Shown here one piece after another: positions 7,669-16,966 of a stretch of DNA of 64,000 nt; position 1 is the stretch's first letter; every line of letters begins with the position of its first letter. Origin of the DNA: Puteibacter caeruleilacunae (GTDB lineage Bacteria; Bacteroidota; Bacteroidia; Bacteroidales; Prolixibacteraceae); assembly GCA_005217565.1 (NCBI GenBank), contig SJCO01000007.1, forward strand, positions 186,001 to 250,000, read 5' to 3'. A program made the translations under genes and the position numbers. The notes under the pieces were generated by a model that was given only the letters and a program-made list of their open reading frames with translations, searched no databases and was not told the origin of the DNA.

Positions 7669-9837
7669 TTACAACTCATCAAAATCAATTTCCATTATAT
7701 AATCTACCGGCACAGCTTGCCCGTGCTGCATGCCAGGTTTCCACTGCTCCATATGCTTAAGCATTTTTACAATAGCATTTGCAGCATGTTTATCTGAAGG
7801 CTGAATCACCTTAATATTTTCTACATTACCTGTTTTCGATATTGTGAAGCCTACAGCTCCTTTTCCTTTCAACGTGATACCTTCAAAAAACAACTCTTCT
7901 TTGTTTTTTTGAATATATGATTTAAGATATTTATTTAATCCATGCATTCCTTGTTTGTAATGTGGAATATCCTCGACAATTACAAAATCAGCTTTTTCTC
8001 CTGATGGTGCTTTTGGTGGTGGAGGAGGAGGAATGGTGCCTGTCAGATATAGTGACTTATTATCAAGCTTGATAGCTGATTTCTTCAATTTAATAATATA
8101 GTTCATATCTTCCTCTTTCTGATTAATCTCAAGCTGATTCGATACTGTTTTGTATCCAACATAGGAAGCTGTAAATGCAAATACATTTCCTGGATCTATT
8201 TCAATCTTCCATTTACCGTCTGCATCGGTTACTGCACCTTTTGTCGTTCCTGTTAGGATCACTGAAGCACCTTTCAATGGATTACCTTTTGAGTCTACTA
8301 CCATTCCTCTAATAACGGTTTTCTTATTTACTCGGACTCTTGCATTACCATGGACAGTCATCTTCCCCCTTGCAGATCTTAGAAGATTTGCCTTATCCTC
8401 TTTAGTTAATGGTCTTTTTGTTTGTGAACCTAAGGACTGGATTTTGGTATTTTCACCAAACACTTCAACTTTACTCCCATTTTTCTTATTCTCCAACAAA
8501 ATATCTGTTTGCTTATCGTAATCACCTTGCTGAAAAACTCTTATAGATGTTAAATTCTCAACATGGAAATCATCGCCTTTTCCCGGCTTTACATCTCCAT
8601 TCACAACACGGACAACCTCTTCTCCATCTTTTCGTGTACTATATTCCACAACCTTATCAGAGTAAATATATGTTTTACTATTGTCTCTGATGATTACTTT
8701 ACCTTTTGCTTTCTCTGCTGAAGAAGTGGCAATAACGTTGCCTGCAGGATTCACTACTTTAAACTCCTTCTCACTTTTGCTTACATCGAAGTATGCCTCT
8801 CCATCAAGTCTCACAACACGTTCCTTGTTGTCGAATTTCTCCGGATATTCAAGCTTGGAATTAGGTGTTAATGTTACTTTAGTACCATCTGACAAAGTTA
8901 TTTTCCTTTCAGATGTAGATGCTTTAACTGTTGTTGTCTCTTGTTGCTTTTCTACTTTATACTCTGGTTGAGCAAAAGCAACCAGTAAAATAGCCAATAA
9001 CGGTAGTCCCAATGCAAACCGATAAAGTTTCCTTTTGGGTGTTCTCTCTTGTGTCATCATTTTTAGTCGTGTTGGGCCAAGGGCAAAATTCAAATTATTA
9101 GCTAATCCAATAACTTGCATACCCATTAGCTGATTAATTAAAATTGCTTGATACCTTACCGGTGATTGGCCCCGGGTTAATACACCTTTATCGGCAAGGT
9201 ACTCGTGATTTTGTTTCATGGCTCGCTCCAATAACCAAATGAAAGGATTGAACCAGAAAAAAATAGTTAACAGCTGTACAATCAACAAATCGATCCAATG
9301 ACGCTCCTGAATGTGCACTTTCTCATGAGTTAATATGTCATCGAGTCCTTTTTGTTTGAAATATTTTGGATGAATGATAATTCTATCAAAAAAAGAAAAG
9401 GGTAGGGGATAGGTTGAATCTTTATAAAGCAAGCAACCTTTAACTTTCTCTGGAGCTGTTTTTCTAATTATGCGAACAGGCGTCTTACACTGTAAAACTA
9501 AACGCAGTGAGAATGCGATAATTCCGACAAGATAGACCAACAATACGAAATAGGTTAAAGAGAAGTTATTCTCAGCTACCATTTCCGTTACTTGAATGTC
9601 GGTATCTACAATTGAATCAGTTGCTATGTCAACATATGTAATAGGCTGTACTGCTGGGATTAACACCTCGTAACTCATTGGAAAAGCGGCTATCAGAATT
9701 GCACCTAAAAGTCCTGTAATTAAGAAGTAACGATTTAACCTGAAATAGGTCAATTTTCTTAATAATAGCCAATACATAAGAAAAACAGCTGTTATTCCTA
9801 TGGAGGTCCGTATTATAAATTCAAAAATTACTTCCAT
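7669..9837 (-). CDS. BlaR1-type M56 metallopeptidase fused to FecR-like, carboxypeptidase-like and TonB domains
   Basis: A 722-residue membrane protein. Residues 1-290 hold helices and an M56 peptidase with zinc motif HEKVH at 171-175 and a third ligand in NHEYLAD (E212), as in BlaR1/MecR1. After a last helix near 270-290 comes a FecR-like stretch (about 300-440) with the SDGTKVTL and LDGEAYFDV signatures. A carboxypeptidase regulatory-like domain (about 505-585) follows, then a proline run, then a C-terminal TonB-like domain (last 85 residues). Its ATG overlaps the stop of the BlaI-like gene by one base, so the two are co-translated. By analogy it senses an envelope signal and triggers repressor cleavage. 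M56 plus TonB is common in this phylum; the FecR insert is unusual. Confidence 0.85.
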   Translation of the reverse strand: MEVIFEFIIRTSIGITAVFLMYWLLLRKLTYFRLNRYFLITGLLGAILIAAFPMSYEVLIPAVQPITYVDIATDSIVDTDIQVTEMVAENNFSLTYFVLLVYLVGIIAFSLRLVLQCKTPVRIIRKTAPEKVKGCLLYKDSTYPLPFSFFDRIIIHPKYFKQKGLDDILTHEKVHIQERHWIDLLIVQLLTIFFWFNPFIWLLERAMKQNHEYLADKGVLTRGQSPVRYQAILINQLMGMQVIGLANNLNFALGPTRLKMMTQERTPKRKLYRFALGLPLLAILLVAFAQPEYKVEKQQETTTVKASTSERKITLSDGTKVTLTPNSKLEYPEKFDNKERVVRLDGEAYFDVSKSEKEFKVVNPAGNVIATSSAEKAKGKVIIRDNSKTYIYSDKVVEYSTRKDGEEVVRVVNGDVKPGKGDDFHVENLTSIRVFQQGDYDKQTDILLENKKNGSKVEVFGENTKIQSLGSQTKRPLTKEDKANLLRSARGKMTVHGNARVRVNKKTVIRGMVVDSKGNPLKGASVILTGTTKGAVTDADGKWKIEIDPGNVFAFTASYVGYKTVSNQLEINQKEEDMNYIIKLKKSAIKLDNKSLYLTGTIPPPPPPKAPSGEKADFVIVEDIPHYKQGMHGLNKYLKSYIQKNKEELFFEGITLKGKGAVGFTISKTGNVENIKVIQPSDKHAANAIVKMLKHMEQWKPGMQHGQAVPVDYIMEIDFDEL

Positions 9838-10235
9838 TAGTCTTCTTTTTGATCTTCACTAAATTCATCTTCTGATAATTTCAGAATCATCTCAAGATCT
9901 TCCAACTCCAAATCATTTTCACGAGCAAAGAAACTTGCCATTTTAGGGAATGATCCATTGAAATAGTTCTTCAACAAAGAGCCAAACTGAACACGAGTGT
10001 AATCTAACTTACTTACTGTAGGTGAAAACAACTTGGTATTACCAATCTTTCTGTGAGCTACAAATCCTTTCTTTTCTAGCACTGTAAGCACCGTAGCTAC
10101 GGTGGTATAAGCTGGCTTTGAGTCTTTAAATTGATCTATTACATCTTTAACTGTTGCTTCACTTAAATCCCAGATAAATTGCATTATCTGCTCTTCTGCT
10201 TTTGTTAGTGTTTTTACATCCATCTTATCATTCAT
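9837..10235 (-). CDS. BlaI/MecI-family transcriptional repressor
   Basis: A 132-residue winged-helix repressor of the BlaI/MecI/CopY family. The recognition region TTVATVLTVLEKKGFVAHRK near residues 45-65 is typical, and the C-terminal part carries the dimerisation helices. It is first in a two-gene unit with the M56 sensor, overlapping by one base. Four palindromes of the TACTAT-N4-ATAGTA type lie just upstream, so it very likely represses its own operon and is inactivated when the sensor is triggered. No beta-lactamase gene is nearby, so the regulon lies elsewhere. Confidence 0.92.
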   Translation of the reverse strand: MNDKMDVKTLTKAEEQIMQFIWDLSEATVKDVIDQFKDSKPAYTTVATVLTVLEKKGFVAHRKIGNTKLFSPTVSKLDYTRVQFGSLLKNYFNGSFPKMASFFARENDLELEDLEMILKLSEDEFSEDQKED

Positions 10236-10240
10236 TTTAA

Positions 10241-10258
10241 CTACTACAAATATAGTAG
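10241..10258. promoter_or_regulatory. BlaI-like operator 1
   Basis: The palindrome CTACTA-N6-TAGTAG lies 6 bases upstream of the repressor start codon. Binding here would block transcription or early elongation of the repressor-sensor operon. Confidence 0.75.
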
Positions 10259-10274
10259 AAAGAAATTAAACTCC

Positions 10275-10290
10275 TACTATTTTTATAGTA
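10275..10290. promoter_or_regulatory. BlaI-like operator 2
   Basis: A perfect TACTAT-TTTT-ATAGTA palindrome whose centre is 33 bases (about three helical turns) from operator 1, so two dimers could bind on the same DNA face. Confidence 0.75.
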
Positions 10291-10350
10291 ATTGTTCGAT
10301 AAAAATAGAATTCATCCCTTTATTGTCTTGATTCTTAATACCATACAAAA

Positions 10351-10366
10351 TACTATAAGTATAGTA
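10351..10366. promoter_or_regulatory. BlaI-like operator 3
   Basis: A perfect TACTAT-AAGT-ATAGTA palindrome, centre 76 bases from operator 2. It lies well upstream of the repressor gene and may serve a further promoter. Confidence 0.7.
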
Positions 10367-10443
10367 ATTGCAAAAAAGACTAGAATTAACGTATTGAATT
10401 ACCTTAAAATCATCGAGTAATTAAGTGACTCTGAATTTTTATA

Positions 10444-10459
10444 TACTATAAATATAGTA
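10444..10459. promoter_or_regulatory. BlaI-like operator 4
   Basis: A perfect TACTAT-AAAT-ATAGTA palindrome, centre 93 bases from operator 3. The following bases to 10819 contain no gene that I can support. Confidence 0.7.
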
Positions 10460-10819
10460 GAAGAAATAATTAAAATAGATTACACCTAAGAGTTAAAAGA
10501 AGGCGACTAATTCATTGCATTTAATTGCAAACGGTGTAAGCCTTTAGTAATATTAATCATCCTTTGTCACGCCAAACGCGCTATAAATTGAATGTATTTT
10601 AGATTCCCATTATTCATGTTCGTATTTTGGTTATACTCTAATCTCAATCGTAATCAACGTCAGAAACATCATTTTTAGCTGATTTAAGCCACTATAATCA
10701 CAAATTCAAGTATTGATGCCTATTGAAGAATATAATAGCGAAATAAGCCTTTATTATTATTCCAGAGTAAAAGCAACATGAATATTGAGCTATTCTTTAT
10801 TATAAAACCAGAAACCGCT

Positions 10820-10827
10820 TATATTTG
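10820..10827 (+). promoter_or_regulatory. Bacteroidota -7 promoter element for SPOUT gene
   Basis: TATATTTG fits the TAnnTTTG consensus, 26 bases before the ATG at 10854. No clear -33 TTG is seen at the usual distance. Confidence 0.45.
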
Positions 10828-10853
10828 CGATCAAAATTGGAAATAGATCAATC

Positions 10854-11336
10854 ATGATAGACACGTTAGAGCAAGGATATTTTGGAATAGGTATACAAAA
10901 CGGTAAAACACCTGAAAATTTAGGCATGTTATGGCGTTCTGCCCAGAACATGGGAGCTAGCTTCATATTTACCGTAGGAAAACGATATGCCAAACAGGCT
11001 TGCGATACACATAAAGCAGTAGGAGCGATCCCTTATTTTCATTACGAAAGCTTCGATGACTTCTATAAACATTTACCTAAGCGAGCAATGTTGGTAGGGG
11101 TGGAATTAGATGAGAATGCTGTACCATTAGAGACATTTGAACATCCTAAATGCTGTGTTTATTTACTTGGAGCTGAAGATCACGGGTTAACTAAGAATGC
11201 AATAGAACGTTCACATCATCTAATAAAATTTGATACTCCTAAGAGCATTAATGTTTCCGTGGCCGGAAGCATAATCATGTATGATCGCAATATGAAAGCT
11301 AAATATGGTGGGAGTAAATGGGCGAATTTAAAATGA
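10854..11336 (+). CDS. SPOUT (TrmH/SpoU-family) RNA methyltransferase
   Basis: A 160-residue single-domain SPOUT methyltransferase that uses S-adenosylmethionine to methylate RNA. The three family motifs are visible: ENLGMLWRSAQNMGA near residue 23, YLLGAEDHGLT near residue 103, and SINVSVAGSIIMYDR near residue 131, which together form the knotted cofactor pocket. It lacks the N-terminal substrate-binding domain of larger SpoU enzymes, so it resembles short TrmL/TrmH-like proteins. The target base is not predictable from the sequence. It is monocistronic with its own promoter and a terminator. Confidence 0.87.
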   Translation: MIDTLEQGYFGIGIQNGKTPENLGMLWRSAQNMGASFIFTVGKRYAKQACDTHKAVGAIPYFHYESFDDFYKHLPKRAMLVGVELDENAVPLETFEHPKCCVYLLGAEDHGLTKNAIERSHHLIKFDTPKSINVSVAGSIIMYDRNMKAKYGGSKWANLK

Positions 11337-11397
11337 GAACCAAAATCCGTTGCTTCAGGAAGAAATGAAAAAACCTATAACTAAAAATTTAGTTTTA

Positions 11398-11422
11398 AAG
11401 GGGAATTAAAAATCCCCTTCTA
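11398..11422 (+). terminator. Terminator-like hairpin after SPOUT gene
   Basis: AAGGGGA and TCCCCTT pair around an A/T-rich loop between two convergent genes. The plus-strand T-tract is weak (TTCTATT). It also serves as the minus-strand end for the short DEAD-box gene. Confidence 0.55.
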
Positions 11423-11453
11423 TTGACACTTTCGCAATAGGAGGGGATTTATA

Positions 11454-12062
11454 TTAACCTATAATGATTGGATTCTTTAACATACGTTCTTCAAGATCCT
11501 CAAATTTTTCATGCTCTTTATTCGCAAAAATTAAGCATTGAAGCTTCTTTTGTCCGTCAGAAATACGATAAGCCACAGGATGGTTACGCGATGGGAAAAG
11601 TGTCTCAGCGTCATCAACGGCTAGCACTTTCAAATCCGACATCGGAATTCCTGTTATACTCATTAATTCGTTGATACGTCGAGGAGTTCCAATCAGCACA
11701 TCTAGCCCTTCGTAAATCGTATCTTTTTGATATTGAATAATACCTTGATCAAAAGCAACAAAAGTTCGTAAGCGAGCATATTTCCCGAGTAACTCGAACT
11801 GCTCTTCCATTGCAAATGCTTTCTCCTTATTTTCTACTAATACAATCGCACGTGGAGCTTCTCCTTCACGCTTTTTTAGCTGCTGAATAATACCTATAAC
11901 AATTGCAGTTGTTTTTCCTGACTCTTCTGGTGCAAAAACAAGTAAATCAGCTCCTGATTTTATTTTTGGAATACAAACACTTTCTATTTCTTTCGGCTCC
12001 TGATCAAAACCTGCTTCCACTATACCTTTGGCAAGTTCGGGAGTTAATTTTTTAAGCTTCAT
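11454..12062 (-). CDS. Stand-alone, degenerate DEAD-box helicase-like protein (single RecA domain)
   Basis: A 202-residue protein equal to only the first RecA domain of a DEAD-box helicase. The Walker A motif survives as APEESGKTT (about 44-52) and GTPRRI resembles GTPGRI, but the Walker B DEAD is VDDAE, the PTRELA element is VENKEKA and the SAT element is FANK. There is no second RecA domain and none follows in another frame, so this is a stand-alone product rather than a fresh truncation. ATP binding is possible; unwinding alone is doubtful. It lies 35 bases after a SNF2 helicase gene on the same strand, so the two are probably co-transcribed. Confidence 0.7.
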   Translation of the reverse strand: MKLKKLTPELAKGIVEAGFDQEPKEIESVCIPKIKSGADLLVFAPEESGKTTAIVIGIIQQLKKREGEAPRAIVLVENKEKAFAMEEQFELLGKYARLRTFVAFDQGIIQYQKDTIYEGLDVLIGTPRRINELMSITGIPMSDLKVLAVDDAETLFPSRNHPVAYRISDGQKKLQCLIFANKEHEKFEDLEERMLKNPIIIG

Positions 12063-12097
12063 CTATCTTAAAGATTTTTAGATTATTAGAATACCTC

Positions 12098-14803
12098 TTA
12101 AAATGAAGGTATTTTAAATTTCATGGTAACCTCTCCGGTTTCTTTATTTATCTCTATTTTTTGATCTTCTAGACCAACATCTTTTCCTGTTGCCATTTGC
12201 ATTAATCCAGATAAGAATTGCATACCATTATTCATCACCTGTTCCATTTGAGCAGCAGTCTTTTCAGCATCATTTCCATTTGAAGAGCCTTCATTTAATG
12301 CTGGTTTTTTCTGAGTTTCCTGAATGTTCTCGTTTGACGTTTTATTCTCTTCGTTTGCTGTAAAATCAATTTGTTCCTCAATTTCTTGTGTAAAATCTTC
12401 ATTTTCCAGCACATGGTCTGAGACAGTTTTCTCCTGTTCTTCAGGCTCCATTAATTCTACTTCCGGCTCATCAAATGAATCCGACAACTCTTTCATTTGT
12501 TGTAGAAATTGTCCTCTTCCTTTTTCAGTAAAGTCAACAAAATCAGCTGTAGCTCCCTCATTTAAAACACTTTCAAATAAGTTTTGCTTAACCAATAAGC
12601 CCAGAGCAATGCGTTGCTCGATAGAATCGACCGTAATGAGGTTAAAGATTGTCAATTTATCACTTTTTTGTCCTAAGCGATCAATACGGCCAATACGTTG
12701 ATTCTTTTTTGCAGGATTCCAGGGTAGCTCAAAATTGATCAAAATATCAGCAACCTGCAAGTTAAGACCAGCGCCTCCGGCTTCTGTTGACAGGAATACT
12801 TTACAATTTTCATCATCCTCAAACTTTTTGATGATTGCACCGCGTTTTTGGGTGGGAATACTACCATTTAACTCACAAAAACCAATATTATTTTCAAGCA
12901 ACATCTGACCAATTAGCTTGTGCATTTTAACCCATTCCGAGAAGATTATCACTTTTCTGTTTCTATGTCTAAGTTCCAGCTTATCCAGTAAAATGTATTT
13001 TAACTCTTCCAGCTTGGGAGAATCATTTGTTGCCTCATCAACAAGAAAAGTAGAGTCACACACCATTCGCATGCCAGTTAATAACTGTTGCAATCGTTGC
13101 ATGTCGAATGCTGTAAGAAACTTTTTATTGATAATCTGACCAATTCCACTGGCATAAGATGCATGGAAGTCAGCCTGTAAAGGTGTCATTCTTACAGGAA
13201 TATCTTCTTGATGAATATGTGGTAACTCATCAATAACCTTTCTTTTCTCCCTTCTCAACAATACTGGAGATAATTGCTCTTTTAAGTGCTTCAAGTTGTA
13301 ATAAGCATTTATTTTATTGGGCTTAAAATTGTCAAATAAACAATGTTGGTATGAAAATTCCCAAAGTGGTCCGAGCATATGAGGATCAAGAATCGTCATT
13401 ATTGAAAACAGATCAATCAACTTATTTTCAATGGGGGTGCCCGTAATGATTAACACATGCTTCCGACTGATATTCTTGATAGCGGAGGCTGTCTTAGTCG
13501 CATAATTCTTAACCTTCTGAGCCTCATCCAGAATTAGAAAGTCAATCTTAGCATTACTGATAGCAATTTGATCTCGTAATACCGTTTCATAGTTTACGAT
13601 CATGAAAAATGCATCGGTTTGCTTATATGTTTGCGCTCTTTCCTCAGGTGTACCCTGTACAATAACAGCCTCTTCGTTAGTAAATTTTTCTATTTCTTTT
13701 TTCCACTGAGCTTTTAATGATGCCGGGCAAACGATTAATGTTTTTGAAAATCCGAACACATCTTTTTTTAACACAGAAACACCTAAAGCCTGAACTGTTT
13801 TTCCAAGCCCCATTTCATCAGCAATAATGGCATGTTTTCGACAAGTAGCAAACGTTATACCCTCCTTCTGGTAATCATATAGCGTTGCATTTATTCTGCT
13901 AAAATCAGCTTTAAAACAATCTCGCAAAGCAAAAAGAGCCTGATTGTCTAAATAATCAAAGACTTTTTCTTTCACCTCTGGACGAATAACAATACTGTCG
14001 TATTCCTGAACATCATAGAAAAACAGAGCCAGGTTATGCAGGTTGTAAGACTCTACAAAACCACTGCCATTAAAATACTTATTCAGAAGTTCTTGTATAT
14101 CTTCAGGTATGTTGTGAGGATAAAAATAGGTAACAGCATAGTCATTTAACGGATCACAATAAATTTCAATAAACGGACATTGCTTTTTTAATCGACGATA
14201 TAAGCTATCCCTGTTTTTTAGCTCACTAAAAGCATACATTATATGCTTTGTAGTGCCTAGCTTATTAACTGCTGAATCTTTGCTGTTACTATAACCAGTC
14301 TCATTTTCAAAATCACGAAGAAAAATTTTATACTTAACTCCATTTTCATTGGTCAAGACATGATCTCCATAAATATTATCGCTCCATTTAATTCGATAAT
14401 TGGCATGATTGGCCTTTTGTCGGCGTTCCTCTAATACTCTTTGAATCATCCCTTCCCGAGTATACTTCTTATGATCAAGACTATCGGACGTAATACTCTC
14501 AACTAAACTCTGCATTTCCAATAAACACGCATAACTGTCCTTGTCCCAGTTTTCTGTCGCAGGATGTATTGATTCAATAAAATCGATATCGAGCTTTTCA
14601 TCAAACCCCGTACTAATTGTAAGCTCAATTAATGTGTTTTCATCACCAACTATAAAATCAAACTTGTTAGTCGATTGTGATAACAAACAACATTCTCCAG
14701 ATTCAAACAATTGACTTCCAGTAGTAATGCTTTCGCTATCAAGCTGTTGCTGTAGATCAATGATTAATCCATCTACTTTTTGTCGTATCGTTTCTATTTT
14801 CAC
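12098..14803 (-). CDS. SNF2-family DEAD/DEAH-box ATPase (RapA-like)
   Basis: A 901-residue protein with a SNF2-type ATPase core. Helicase motif I is ADEMGLGKT near residue 329, motif II is LDEAQ, and the C-terminal helicase half has the LSTEAGGAGLNLQ and QRIGRIDRLGQ motifs (V and VI). The N-terminal 310 residues are an uncharacterised extension, and a Glu-rich low-complexity linker precedes a short conserved-looking C-terminal end. Bacterial members include RapA, which recycles RNA polymerase, and various DNA translocases; which role applies here cannot be told. It is first of two genes on this strand, followed by the one-domain DEAD-box gene. Confidence 0.87.
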   Translation of the reverse strand: MKIETIRQKVDGLIIDLQQQLDSESITTGSQLFESGECCLLSQSTNKFDFIVGDENTLIELTISTGFDEKLDIDFIESIHPATENWDKDSYACLLEMQSLVESITSDSLDHKKYTREGMIQRVLEERRQKANHANYRIKWSDNIYGDHVLTNENGVKYKIFLRDFENETGYSNSKDSAVNKLGTTKHIMYAFSELKNRDSLYRRLKKQCPFIEIYCDPLNDYAVTYFYPHNIPEDIQELLNKYFNGSGFVESYNLHNLALFFYDVQEYDSIVIRPEVKEKVFDYLDNQALFALRDCFKADFSRINATLYDYQKEGITFATCRKHAIIADEMGLGKTVQALGVSVLKKDVFGFSKTLIVCPASLKAQWKKEIEKFTNEEAVIVQGTPEERAQTYKQTDAFFMIVNYETVLRDQIAISNAKIDFLILDEAQKVKNYATKTASAIKNISRKHVLIITGTPIENKLIDLFSIMTILDPHMLGPLWEFSYQHCLFDNFKPNKINAYYNLKHLKEQLSPVLLRREKRKVIDELPHIHQEDIPVRMTPLQADFHASYASGIGQIINKKFLTAFDMQRLQQLLTGMRMVCDSTFLVDEATNDSPKLEELKYILLDKLELRHRNRKVIIFSEWVKMHKLIGQMLLENNIGFCELNGSIPTQKRGAIIKKFEDDENCKVFLSTEAGGAGLNLQVADILINFELPWNPAKKNQRIGRIDRLGQKSDKLTIFNLITVDSIEQRIALGLLVKQNLFESVLNEGATADFVDFTEKGRGQFLQQMKELSDSFDEPEVELMEPEEQEKTVSDHVLENEDFTQEIEEQIDFTANEENKTSNENIQETQKKPALNEGSSNGNDAEKTAAQMEQVMNNGMQFLSGLMQMATGKDVGLEDQKIEINKETGEVTMKFKIPSF

Positions 14804-14925
14804 AGTTATTAGTCTTTTGAGTTTATACTGTTGTGAGATTGTAAAAATAGGACTTATTTCTTGATCTAATGTCTTATACTTCTACTTTTTAATGAACCAT
14901 TAAATTTCTACTCCTTGAAGCTTTT

Positions 14926-14939
14926 CGGGAACGTTTCCG
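14926..14939. promoter_or_regulatory. LacI-type operator upstream of GH97 gene
   Basis: CGGGAACGTTTCCG is one mismatch from the perfect palindrome CGGAAACGTTTCCG and centres on the ACGT core of LacI/GalR-family sites. It sits 85 bases before the GH97 start. Near-identical sites precede the GH43 pair and the sulfatase/SusC locus. Confidence 0.65.
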
Positions 14940-15023
14940 TTAATATTTTTCATTAAACCTGATGAGGATCAATCAGCTATAGATAATTTAGTGCTGTATT
15001 AAATAACCAGATTTATTATTCAA

Positions 15024-16964
15024 ATGAAACTTAAGAACACAGTTTTTATGATCCTCCTTATGGGATCACTTATTGCTTGTAAATCCATCTTGAAGGAGCA
15101 AGAATTCTCTTTTAAAGAGCAAGATATTGAACTGAAAGTGTGGATAAATGACGATCACAGATTGAATTATCAAATCTTGAGAAGTGGAAATGCTGTCATA
15201 GATACATCTCAATTGGGTATTGTCATTGATAATAGATTACTTGGATTTTATAGCGAAATGGAACTATTAGAAACCAAGAATGTGCAATTAGCTTATCCTA
15301 TGCATGGCGTAAAAGAAATGGCAACCTATAATGGAACGTTATATCGTTTTGAAATAACCGAGCCAGACAAGTCAAAATGGTTCGTTGAGTTTCAACTTTC
15401 TCAAGAAGGGGCAGCATACCGTTATATTATTCCCAATGAGGGTATCTCGCGTGTAATAGAAGAACACAGCTCTTTTAAATTTCCAGCCCAAACAAAAGTA
15501 TGGTTTTTTGAACGAAACAATAATTGGAAATTGAGATCTCATGCTGGGGAATGGCTTTGCGCTGATATAGCAGATATGCCAACAGTATCCCAAATGGGAC
15601 CTGTTCAAGGATTAACGTTAACTTGCGAATTACCACATGGGGGGTATGCATTGTTGGGCGAATCTGCATTGTTTAATTATAGTGGAATGCGACTTAAAGC
15701 TATAGGAAATAATACATTTCAGGCAAACTTCACAGAGGAAGAAAAAGGATTTCAAGTAAAAGGAAATATAACAACACCATGGCGATGTATCCTTTTAGCC
15801 AGAAACCTGAATGACTTGGTAAATAATACAATGGTAGCTTCATTAAATCCTGGCCCAGACAAAAGAATATTTAAGGATACTGATTGGATAAAACCAGGGA
15901 AAGCAGCTTGGTTTTGGTGGTCGGGTGAGACTGCCACATATGCTGATGAAAAAGAAACTGTAGATAATGCAGCAAAATTAGGCTTTAATTATACGATGGT
16001 TGACGAAGGCTGGGAGAAATGGAAAGATAAGTGGAACACCACCAAGTCGTTGTGTGAGTACGCAGACAAGCAAAATGTGAAAATTTTCCTTTGGAAGCAT
16101 TCCAGGGAGATCAATTATCCTGAAAACAACTGGGAAGTAATGAGAACATTTCTTGATCATGTAAAGCAGACAGGTGCAGTAGGAGTAAAGGTCGATTTCA
16201 TGAATGGGAACCATAAATTACTAATTGAATTTGATGAAGCATTGCTAAAATATGCAGCTGAACGAAAGCTAATGGTTAATTTTCATGGATGTCAACAAAG
16301 CTCTGGAGAATATCGTACTTATCCTAATGAAATAACTAGAGAAGGAATTCGAGGAATTGAACTGAATAACCTTTCCGAAGGACCTCTTCCTGCATCACAT
16401 AATGCAGCATTACCATTTACACGATTTATTACTGGACACGGAGATTACACGCCTCTAGCATTCTCTGCTCCTGGAGAAACAACTTGGGCACATCAGTTAG
16501 CAACATTGGTCTGCTTCTATTCTCCCTTTCAGTGTATTGCTGAAGATCCAGCGTATTTATTGAAAGAGAAACGCATTCTTCCAGCGCTTGAGTTAATCAA
16601 AAAAGTACCGTCAACATGGGATGAAACAATTGTGCTTCCTGACAGTAAAATCGGAGAATTAGCAGCTATTGCCAGGAGAAAAGGTAACAATTGGTATGTG
16701 GGAATACTCAATACAGGAAAATCACGAAGAGTGGATATAAAGTGTGATTTTCTTGCCCAGAACTCATATAATACGGAGATATATACCGACGATTTAGATG
16801 CAGAGCTGGTCAACATTGAAGGCATTAATCCCAGAGCAAATCTAAAAAAAGGAAAATTTGCAATACCTTTCCAACGAGAGGATATTGTCTGTGAAGAAGA
16901 AACATCTCTTTCCCTTGAACTCGCTGCAAATGGTGGAGCTGTAATATGGTTTAAAACCAAATAA
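15024..16964 (+). CDS. GH97 family glycoside hydrolase, lipoprotein
   Basis: A 646-residue glycosidase of family GH97, the family of SusB alpha-glucosidases and alpha-galactosidases. A lipobox (LIAC, Cys19) predicts a lipid anchor. An N-terminal beta-sandwich (about 25-270) precedes the (beta/alpha)8 barrel, where MVDEGWEKW (about 325), VGVKVDFM (D391) and TREGIRGIE (about 438-446) are seen; a C-terminal beta domain ends the chain. In GH97, position of acid residues separates inverting from retaining members; D391 in the KVDF segment fits a retaining nucleophile, but I cannot confirm it. It stands alone with a LacI-type site upstream and strong terminators after. Confidence 0.88.
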   Translation: MKLKNTVFMILLMGSLIACKSILKEQEFSFKEQDIELKVWINDDHRLNYQILRSGNAVIDTSQLGIVIDNRLLGFYSEMELLETKNVQLAYPMHGVKEMATYNGTLYRFEITEPDKSKWFVEFQLSQEGAAYRYIIPNEGISRVIEEHSSFKFPAQTKVWFFERNNNWKLRSHAGEWLCADIADMPTVSQMGPVQGLTLTCELPHGGYALLGESALFNYSGMRLKAIGNNTFQANFTEEEKGFQVKGNITTPWRCILLARNLNDLVNNTMVASLNPGPDKRIFKDTDWIKPGKAAWFWWSGETATYADEKETVDNAAKLGFNYTMVDEGWEKWKDKWNTTKSLCEYADKQNVKIFLWKHSREINYPENNWEVMRTFLDHVKQTGAVGVKVDFMNGNHKLLIEFDEALLKYAAERKLMVNFHGCQQSSGEYRTYPNEITREGIRGIELNNLSEGPLPASHNAALPFTRFITGHGDYTPLAFSAPGETTWAHQLATLVCFYSPFQCIAEDPAYLLKEKRILPALELIKKVPSTWDETIVLPDSKIGELAAIARRKGNNWYVGILNTGKSRRVDIKCDFLAQNSYNTEIYTDDLDAELVNIEGINPRANLKKGKFAIPFQREDIVCEEETSLSLELAANGGAVIWFKTK

Positions 16965-16966
16965 TT

